A DNA stretch of 12,075 bases from WFTC01 sp047635955 (GTDB lineage: Bacteria; Patescibacteriota; Gracilibacteria; UBA1369; 2-02-FULL-48-14): positions 1 to 12,075 of the forward strand of contig JBLIGW010000028.1 of NCBI GenBank assembly GCA_047635955.1, read 5' to 3'. The stretch's first letter is position 1, and the number at the start of each line of letters is the position of its first letter. The notes under the pieces are model-generated. The model searched no databases. It saw only the letters and a program-made list of their open reading frames with translations, and was not told where the DNA came from. Below are positions 7,256-12,075 of the stretch, in pieces. The position numbers and the translations under genes were made by a program.

Positions 7256-8597
7256 TCGCAAGAACGTGAACTGGTTCTAGGCTGAAGGCAGAGGCTAGTC
7301 CAAAGAAAAAAGTAAGCAAAGCCAATCCCTGAGGTAGGCTAATCCAGTAATGGTCAAAAAGGCCAATGAAGGCAATGATCAGCATTGAACACAGCAATAA
7401 GCGTTTTTTTTGCTGCCTTTGTTTTGTTAACCAGTGCTTTCTTCTCTCGTAAAGCTTTAAAATTGTAAATAGGAAGAACCAAGTAGCAAGAAGTAATCCA
7501 AAAACTCCAAGCTCTGAAAGCATCAAAAGGAATATATTGTGAACAGGTTGATAGTCCCAAGGCATTAAAGTTGTAGTACTCACTGCGTCCAAATGAGAAG
7601 TGTAGGACTTAAACCCAACTCCTAGTGGATAATCGTCAAACATATTGATTGCATCCTTAAATCCTTGAAGTCGCTCACCAATGCTTTGTGACAAGTCCTC
7701 AAATCTAAACCAAAGAACCACGGCAATTTCCAGAAGCCCTATTGTTAAGACGCTATTAATTAAAACTTTTGGCTGCTTCTTTAGGTCTTTTTTGTAAAGC
7801 ACTGCCGTTAAACCAAGAGCCAAAGTCAGGCTAATCAAGGCTGACCGCGAGAATGAGAATAGAAGTCCAAAAAACTGTAACGACAGCAGTACTGGCTTCG
7901 TCCATCTTTTTTTAAAGCTCAAGAAGAAGGTTCCTATCATTGATAAACTTAGAAAGCCTCCTAAAACATTTGGATGTGGCAGTGTTCCGTAGGACCTTAT
8001 CAGTTCAATGCCTCTTACTTGTAACTTAGAGAGGTGAGCTTGCGAGAGGTCCAAGTTTGGCTCCCCCAGAAAGCTAAGCCCCAAACTTGATTGCGTAACA
8101 AATTGATAAATCGCCAGAAGTGACTGAAACGACATGGTGCATATCAGGGTAAGCATAAGTGATCGCACCGACGTCACTCTATTCACGATCAAAAAATACA
8201 AGAGGACAAAGATCCCACTGTGAGCTGCAATCGCAAGCGCAATGGCAGGATTCTCTCCTTGATATGCGAGGGAGAATAGTATTAGAAACCACCATCCAAG
8301 TATCAGCGCGTAATAACTTATGTGTCCAATCTTAATTGCCTTTTTGGTTCTCCACTGATGCCCCAGGAAGAACATGCTACTAATTAGGATCATCAACTCG
8401 AAAAGATAGAGCTCAATACTTAAATAAGGATTAAAAAAACCTCTCCCCCAGCTAGGAGACTCCCAAATTAAAGTTGAAATTTGAAAAGGCACACTCAGAA
8501 TTCCGAGCAAAAGAAACAGTGCACTCCACTCTTTAAGATTCTGTGGTAGTGAAAGTCGGCTTAACGCCTTCCAGAGGTATGAGGTTTTGTATTGCAT
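7200..8597 (-). CDS. O-antigen ligase/polymerase-like membrane protein (Wzy_C family)
   Basis: 465 residues with about 10-12 hydrophobic segments. The O-antigen ligase hallmarks are RSYGTLPHPNVLGGF (201-215), SFSRSA (248-253), PLGVGFKSY (324-332) and, after the large outside loop, PVHNIFLLMLSELGVFG (351-367). Members either ligate glycans to a lipid or protein acceptor or polymerise undecaprenyl-linked units on the outer face of the membrane. In a CPR cell without a typical outer membrane the acceptor is unknown; an S-layer or cell-surface protein or polymer is possible. The start ATG at 8597 lies 65 bases inside the upstream lipoprotein gene. The next in-frame start, a TTG at 8510, would cut the first helix, so the overlap is probably real. 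The 3' end overlaps fmt by 56 bases. Family call firm, exact reaction not. Confidence 0.88.
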   Translation of the reverse strand: MQYKTSYLWKALSRLSLPQNLKEWSALFLLLGILSVPFQISTLIWESPSWGRGFFNPYLSIELYLFELMILISSMFFLGHQWRTKKAIKIGHISYYALILGWWFLILFSLAYQGENPAIALAIAAHSGIFVLLYFLIVNRVTSVRSLMLTLICTMSFQSLLAIYQFVTQSSLGLSFLGEPNLDLSQAHLSKLQVRGIELIRSYGTLPHPNVLGGFLSLSMIGTFFLSFKKRWTKPVLLSLQFFGLLFSFSRSALISLTLALGLTAVLYKKDLKKQPKVLINSVLTIGLLEIAVVLWFRFEDLSQSIGERLQGFKDAINMFDDYPLGVGFKSYTSHLDAVSTTTLMPWDYQPVHNIFLLMLSELGVFGLLLATWFFLFTILKLYERRKHWLTKQRQQKKRLLLCSMLIIAFIGLFDHYWISLPQGLALLTFFFGLASAFSLEPVHVLAIKKGVTLKRSQIDPTKSL

Positions 8598-9936
8598 CTG
8601 CCAAATCTTTTACCACATTTTCAGCCTTAGCGGTATCAATCAGGCTATCTATAGCTGCCAAAAAGAGTTCTTCGTAGACTCCAGGGTCAACCATTGGAAC
8701 ACCTGACGCATAGCCCACCTGTGAGGCGAATACGCCATACACTGGGTGCACTGTTTGCTCAGAGATTAGAGATCTGAGAGCGCTAGGTCTGTGAGTTGTT
8801 TCGTAATAAGTACGTAAATTGTCTTCGGAGACCATTGAGACGAGAAAGGCCCACGCTTCATCTGAATGTTCACTTGTTCGACTCACAACTGGTACAAAAT
8901 AACTAGCGTAAGCTTCTCTAGTCTCTGTTGTTGAATTTGGGTCGTAAATTTGTGGAACTTCTTTCACCTCAATGTCATTGATGTCGATAGCACTTTCACC
9001 TTTCCGCTCCAAAGCTGCTACTTCATTCACAATGTCTTCATAAGCATAAGTGTAACCTAGGATCATTGAAGTTTTTCCTTCTGCAAAAGTGGCAATTTCT
9101 TGTTCCGCGCTGTCTTCGTCAGCCAGGTACAGATTCCAGCTATAATTTGTGTTACTTGGTAGTCCAAAACTGGCATAAAGTTCAAAGGCTGATACCGCCG
9201 CCTCACTTGTATCAAACATAACCTGAGTTAGGTCACTGCTGTAAAAGTCAGCTTTGCTCTGCAGTAGCAAAAGCATCATGATGTCGAACGCTCGAAGTAT
9301 GTTCTCAGATCGTCCCATTGCTATCCCTGAGCGCTCGAATCGTGAAAAACTCTGATCATCTCTGTTGAGCAAGACTACGTCACTCTTTATCCCCTCCCAT
9401 GTATCTGAAGGCTCACCCGTGCTCGGCTTCGCCTCTTCAAGGTGATCCTTGTTGTAGAACAAAGCGAGCGTATCCACATAAAGTGGTAAGCCCCATACCT
9501 GCTCGACTCCTTCGTCATCGGGGATGATTAGATCTTCACCTGTAACCTCAACAAAAAGTGAATTAAAAGTGTCTGCGTCTACTGTAGTACTTGGAGCTGG
9601 TGTTAGCTTTTTATAATGCTTTGGGAACCAAGAGTTGTGCATCATAAAGATGTCTGGCCCCTCTCCTTCGGCAAGTTCATTGATGATCAACTCTAAGTAC
9701 TCATCTGGATTGGTGAATTTCTTGTAGACCACATTGGTCAGGCCGTTTTGGCTTTCGTACTGTTGAATCATTGGCAAGTAAACATCCTCGCTATCAAATA
9801 GTCCGTAAACAGTAAGTGTGATGGATTCAGTCTGCGTCACTACCTCCACTGTGTCCTTTCTCCGCAAACATCCCGGCAAAATTGATGTTGCAAGAAGAAC
9901 AAATATCAGACTTATGGCGGTGAATGATCTTTTCAT
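8533..9936 (-). CDS. Extracellular solute-binding lipoprotein (family 1 type)
   Basis: 467 residues. A lipoprotein signal peptide with basic start MKRSF, hydrophobic core and lipobox ILPGC puts the lipidated cysteine at position 23. The mature part starts with ESITLTVYGLFDSED and has the layout of family 1 sugar-type binding proteins: PDIFMMHNSWFPKHYKKLTPAP, VEQVWGLPLYVDTLALFYNKDHLEE, FAEGKTSMILGYTYAYED, and the C-terminal EAWAFLVSMVSEDN. Such proteins usually feed a carbohydrate ABC importer, but no permease or ATPase gene is in the window, so it is an orphan here. It sits between a glycosyltransferase and an O-antigen ligase, which hints at a surface-glycan or oligosaccharide link. It starts 21 bases after the GT2 stop, with a consensus -10 overlapping that stop. 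Confidence 0.88.
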   Translation of the reverse strand: MKRSFTAISLIFVLLATSILPGCLRRKDTVEVVTQTESITLTVYGLFDSEDVYLPMIQQYESQNGLTNVVYKKFTNPDEYLELIINELAEGEGPDIFMMHNSWFPKHYKKLTPAPSTTVDADTFNSLFVEVTGEDLIIPDDEGVEQVWGLPLYVDTLALFYNKDHLEEAKPSTGEPSDTWEGIKSDVVLLNRDDQSFSRFERSGIAMGRSENILRAFDIMMLLLLQSKADFYSSDLTQVMFDTSEAAVSAFELYASFGLPSNTNYSWNLYLADEDSAEQEIATFAEGKTSMILGYTYAYEDIVNEVAALERKGESAIDINDIEVKEVPQIYDPNSTTETREAYASYFVPVVSRTSEHSDEAWAFLVSMVSEDNLRTYYETTHRPSALRSLISEQTVHPVYGVFASQVGYASGVPMVDPGVYEELFLAAIDSLIDTAKAENVVKDLADAIQNLIPLEGVKPTFTTTES

Positions 9937-9956
9937 GGCTTGATTTAATCGAAGCT

Positions 9957-9962
9957 ATTATA
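9957..9962 (-). promoter_or_regulatory. Candidate internal promoter -10 for the solute-binding lipoprotein
   Basis: A perfect TATAAT on the minus strand (9962-9957) overlaps the stop codon of the upstream glycosyltransferase and ends 20 bases before the lipoprotein ATG. The best -35 at 17 bases spacing is the weak TTTCCT. It could give separate transcription of the last two genes of the run. Confidence 0.4.
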
Positions 9963-10854
9963 ACGACCTAATCCCTTGAAGGAAATAGCGCTTTGAAAGT
10001 GCGTACCAGTGAGCGGACTTGAAGACGTAGCCAAAGGGGCTGAGTAGAGCCAGAAAGCTAGTTACAAGTCGGTTTCCAATTAGATTCAAGATAATTAATT
10101 TTAACCCATTTGGGCTTACTTTTAGCCCTGGGCATTTGGACTCTAACAACGGAGCTCCCTGCCCGATAGAGTTCATTCTTTTTTGAAGAGATTCAGGGGT
10201 CATAGCGTGGTCATGCCAAGCCAGAGCTTCAGGCTTGTAAGTAAGCTCTAGTCCTTTCCCCATTAGCCTATATCCAAGTTCAATATCCTCCCATCCATAA
10301 GATTGGAAATCTTCATCAAAAAGGTTCTCTTTTAGGACCTCTGATTTTAAAGATATGTTTGAAGTGTAAAAGAACCAAAAGTCTACCGAATTATTGGCGC
10401 TTAGTTTGTTGTAAGCAAATTGAGGTCCGTTATGAGTTAACCATCTCATGTAAGGCGTTATCTCTAACTCCGTCCACCACTGTGTTAAGCCCAGGCAAGC
10501 TTGAAATGGCTCAGGGTTCGCCTGATGAAACTCCACATGATTTTTTAGATAATTAGGTGCGGCATAAATATCGTCCTGACATATAAGTATGATTTGCCCT
10601 TCTGCTTTTTTGATAGCACGATTTCTAGCCGTAGCTTGGCCTGAATTAGATTGGTGTAGGGTTCTCAATTGTGACCATTTGTCCTCCCATGCTTTTAAAA
10701 CTTTATCCGTTTCATCCATCGAGCCATCGTCCACCACAATAACTTCGTAGCTTTCATGAGCTAAGTCTTGAGCAAAAAGATGCGCCAAAGAGTTATCTAG
10801 CTTTTCAGCTCGATTGTAAGTAGGGATAATGACAGTGAGGTAAGGTTTTCCCAT
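9958..10854 (-). CDS. Family 2 glycosyltransferase (GT-A fold)
   Basis: 298 residues from the ATG at 10854. The GT-A start YLTVIIPTYNRAEKL, the nucleotide-binding VVDDGS (40-45), NSGQATARNRAI and the metal-binding QDD (93-95) define the family. GWEDIELGYRL (187-197) carries the likely catalytic acidic residues. It moves a sugar from a nucleotide donor to an unknown acceptor on the cytosolic side. The frame is open upstream to an ATG at 10905, but that start would lie inside ssb. The internal ATG is 19 bases after the ssb stop, is preceded by GTAGGGGTA (the only Shine-Dalgarno-like stretch I noticed in the window) and begins directly at the conserved fold, so it is preferred. The C-terminal part (from about 240) is hydrophobic and may touch the membrane. 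It belongs with the O-antigen ligase in glycan assembly. Confidence 0.92.
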   Translation of the reverse strand: MGKPYLTVIIPTYNRAEKLDNSLAHLFAQDLAHESYEVIVVDDGSMDETDKVLKAWEDKWSQLRTLHQSNSGQATARNRAIKKAEGQIILICQDDIYAAPNYLKNHVEFHQANPEPFQACLGLTQWWTELEITPYMRWLTHNGPQFAYNKLSANNSVDFWFFYTSNISLKSEVLKENLFDEDFQSYGWEDIELGYRLMGKGLELTYKPEALAWHDHAMTPESLQKRMNSIGQGAPLLESKCPGLKVSPNGLKLIILNLIGNRLVTSFLALLSPFGYVFKSAHWYALSKRYFLQGIRSL

Positions 10855-10873
10855 TACCCCTACTTTAAGGCTC

Positions 10874-11251
10874 TTAGGCCGTGGCAGCAAGTTCCCTTGC
10901 TTCAACTGAGTTGTTTTCTTCTTTCCATTTCAGTAGATGAAGGTTATTTACTACAACCTCAGTAATGTACTGGCGAGTTTTATCCTTCCCTTCGTAAGAT
11001 CGATTTGTGAGGCGACCTTCAAGAAGAACTGGACTCCCCTTTCCTAAAAACCGTTCGGCCACTCCAGCTAAACGCTCCCAAGCTACCACTCTATGAAAGT
11101 CCACACTGTGTTGTAACTCACCATTGTGGTCAAACCACTCGTTATTTGTGGCCAAGGCGAAGTTCGCCACCTGCTTGCCACTTTTAGTGGTTTTCACCTG
11201 TGGATCAGCCACAAGATGACCTAATAAAGTGATTCTATTTACGCTTTTCAT
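10874..11251 (-). CDS. ssb: Single-stranded DNA-binding protein, lacking the acidic C-terminal tip
   Basis: 125 residues. The OB fold is clear: NRITLLGHLVADPQVK at the N-terminus, GKQVANFALATNNEW, VDFHRVVAWERLA, GSPVLLEGRLTNRSY, and the final strand RQYITEVVVNNLHLL. The protein coats single-stranded DNA during replication and repair. Bacterial SSBs normally end in a glycine-rich linker and an acidic D-D-D-I-P-F-like tip that recruits partners. This one stops soon after the OB fold with SVEARELAATA, and no such tip appears in another frame downstream, so it is not a simple frameshift. It may be a second, specialised SSB or a lineage trait. It heads a run with glycan genes, an odd association. 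The start has no Shine-Dalgarno sequence and a promoter-like element very close upstream. Confidence 0.95.
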   Translation of the reverse strand: MKSVNRITLLGHLVADPQVKTTKSGKQVANFALATNNEWFDHNGELQHSVDFHRVVAWERLAGVAERFLGKGSPVLLEGRLTNRSYEGKDKTRQYITEVVVNNLHLLKWKEENNSVEARELAATA

Positions 11252-11260
11252 GTTTTTGGG

Positions 11261-11288
11261 GTTATAAAGCCAATCAATAGAATCAAAA
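11261..11288 (-). promoter_or_regulatory. Candidate ssb promoter
   Basis: On the minus strand TTTTGA (11288-11283), a 16-base spacer and TATAAC (11266-11261) precede the ssb ATG (11251) by 9 bases. The predicted start of transcription is about 3 bases before the ATG. The heptamer TTGGCTT directly precedes the -10. Confidence 0.35.
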
Positions 11289-11318
11289 TGACCTTTATAA
11301 AAACCTGAAATTTGGCTT
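11267..11318. repeat. Inverted repeat in the ssb/ribE divergent region
   Basis: AAGCCAA (11267-11273) and TTGGCTT (11312-11318) form a 7-base inverted repeat with 38 bases between the arms. Read in the direction of each gene, TTGGCTT lies immediately before or at the edge of the -10-like hexamer of ssb (TATAAC) and of ribE (TAAATA). The arms are 15 and 13 bases from the two start codons, so the layout is nearly symmetric. It may be an operator or simply a shared promoter sequence. The arms are short, so chance is possible. Confidence 0.35.
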
Positions 11319-11323
11319 AAATA
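11318..11323 (+). promoter_or_regulatory. Candidate -10 element for ribE
   Basis: TAAATA (or TTAAAT one base earlier) ends 8 bases before the ribE ATG, predicting a leaderless transcript. No convincing -35. The 80-base gap is too short for an FMN riboswitch, and I see none of its conserved sequence. Confidence 0.3.
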
Positions 11324-11331
11324 GATCTGAC

Positions 11332-11895
11332 ATGTTTACAGGAATTATTAAAAAACTCGGTGAAATTGTGCAAACTCAGGACACCCCTGAGGGTAAACGT
11401 CTGTGGATAGCTACAGACATGGACCCTGTGCACTTCTCTCTAGGAAACAGCATTGCTGTTGACGGAGTTTGTTTAACTGTTGAATCTTTTGAAGATGGTA
11501 GATTTCAAAGCATTGCCGTTCCTGAAACGCTTGAAAAAACCACACTCTCAGACTTGAAGCTCAATGACTCTGTAAATCTAGAATTTCCACTCACACTCCA
11601 AACGGCTATTGCTGGACACATGGTTTCTGGTCATGTGGATGGGATTGGTGAAGTGCTTAAGGCTGGAGCCGATTACTGGATAAGTGTCCCTCAGGAACTA
11701 ATGAAGTATATTCCTGTTAAAGGGTCTCTTACTATCAATGGAGTTAGTCTCACAGTAGCTGAAGTTAAAGACACCGAAGTACGAATTGCGTTAATACCTG
11801 AAACCTTAGAACGTACCAACCTTGGGACTGCGAAGCAGGTGAATCTTGAGATTGACCTTATTGCACGCTATCTTGAGCGCCTAAACCAAAAATAA
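11332..11895 (+). CDS. ribE: Riboflavin synthase, alpha subunit
   Basis: 187 residues, shorter than the usual 195-220. Two lumazine-binding barrel repeats are visible. The first starts MFTGIIKKLGEI and has NSIAVDGVCLTVESF and VPETLEKTTLSDL. The second has GHMVSGHVDGIGEV, SLTINGVSLTVAEV and IPETLERTNLG. A C-terminal trimerisation helix, EIDLIARYLERLNQK, follows. It converts two 6,7-dimethyl-8-ribityllumazine molecules to riboflavin and a pyrimidine. The usual NLERAL segment between the repeats reads NLEFPLTL here, a lineage difference near the barrel junction. The stop and the ribH start overlap by one base (TAATG), so the two are translationally coupled. It is divergent from ssb. Confidence 0.97.
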   Translation: MFTGIIKKLGEIVQTQDTPEGKRLWIATDMDPVHFSLGNSIAVDGVCLTVESFEDGRFQSIAVPETLEKTTLSDLKLNDSVNLEFPLTLQTAIAGHMVSGHVDGIGEVLKAGADYWISVPQELMKYIPVKGSLTINGVSLTVAEVKDTEVRIALIPETLERTNLGTAKQVNLEIDLIARYLERLNQK

Positions 11896-12075
11896 TGAAA
11901 TACTTAATTGTTGCTGCTGAGTTTAACGCCATGATTACTGACTCCATGTTGGAAGAATGTTTACGTGGGTTTACAGAACAAAAAATTACACCTGATGTGA
12001 TACGAGTCCCTGGTGCTGCTGAGATTCCACTTACTATCCAGAAGGCCCACTTGAAGGAATCTTATGACGCGGTAG
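11895..12075 (+). CDS. ribH: 6,7-dimethyl-8-ribityllumazine synthase, 3' end cut by window
   Basis: The first 60 codons are present, followed by one base of the next codon before the window ends. The translation opens MKYLIVAAEFNAMITDSM, the N-terminal strand with the substrate-contacting F-N pair of lumazine synthases, and reaches VIRVPGAAEIPLTIQK, the family signature V-P-G-A-x-E-I-P. The enzyme condenses 3,4-dihydroxy-2-butanone 4-phosphate with the ribitylaminopyrimidine and hands its product to RibE. The ATG shares its first base with the ribE stop. ribA/ribB and ribD, if present, would lie beyond the window. Confidence 0.93.
   Translation, partial: MKYLIVAAEFNAMITDSMLEECLRGFTEQKITPDVIRVPGAAEIPLTIQKAHLKESYDAV

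Noticed and set aside
7354..7560. Minus-strand 68-residue open frame
   Set aside because: Out-of-frame shadow inside the O-antigen ligase gene.
10855..10905. 17-residue N-terminal extension of the GT2 gene
   Set aside because: It would start inside ssb; the ATG at 10854 has an AGGGG-like site and begins at the conserved fold.
11178..11194. Hairpin CCACT-TTT-AGTGG followed by TTTT, terminator-like on the plus strand
   Set aside because: The stem is only 5 bases, lies inside ssb coding sequence and is antisense to it, with no plus-strand gene upstream to terminate.
11252..11331. FMN riboswitch ahead of ribE
   Set aside because: The gap is only 80 bases and shows none of the conserved RFN-element sequence.
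1..12075. Alternative genetic code (TGA as glycine) as in Gracilibacteria
   Set aside because: TGA ends the methyltransferase and the 139-residue membrane protein at sensible points, and conserved proteins contain no internal TGA.

Overview
The window looks like a compact bacterial chromosome from the Candidate Phyla Radiation, most likely Peregrinibacteria or a relative. This is an inference from gene content, not from a marker tree. The clues are a bacterial Elp3, a short PH-domain membrane protein beside gatB, many small membrane proteins, a tail-less SSB, a lipoprotein-type solute-binding protein next to an O-antigen ligase, and almost no intergenic DNA (three convergent gene pairs overlap at their 3' ends). 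TGA is used as a stop (for example in the methyltransferase and the 139-residue membrane protein), so this is not the TGA-to-glycine code of Gracilibacteria/Absconditabacteria. No rRNA, tRNA, CRISPR array, insertion sequence, phage gene or convincing rho-independent terminator was seen, and no stretch over 100 bases lacks a gene.

Layout. 1-1466 (-): elp3, cut by the window edge. 1481-2928 (+): a Trm9/ALKBH8-like methyltransferase overlapping a WecG/TagA/CpsF glycosyltransferase. 5202-2897 (-): PH-domain membrane protein, gatB and a one-helix small membrane protein in a row. 5247-5909 (+): signal peptidase I. 6320-5901 (-): a four-helix hypothetical membrane protein. 6362-7255 (+): fmt. 11251-7200 (-): a four-gene run of ssb, family 2 glycosyltransferase, solute-binding lipoprotein and O-antigen ligase/polymerase-like protein. 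11332-12075 (+): ribE and the start of ribH.

Themes. Several genes serve translation: Elp3 (wobble uridine modification), the Trm9-like methyltransferase (the eukaryotic next step in that pathway), GatB (transamidation of mischarged tRNA) and Fmt (initiator tRNA formylation). A second group serves the envelope: WecG/TagA, GT2, O-antigen ligase, signal peptidase I and the lipoprotein. Riboflavin synthesis closes the window.

The most interesting point is the divergent elp3 / Trm9-like pair, separated by 14 bases, which suggests a bacterial route to mcm5U-type wobble modification. Second is promoter layout: several operon-leading genes have a -10-like hexamer only 6-9 bases before the start codon and no Shine-Dalgarno sequence, suggesting leaderless mRNAs. 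The ssb/ribE gap also holds an inverted repeat that places the same heptamer next to the -10 of each divergent promoter.
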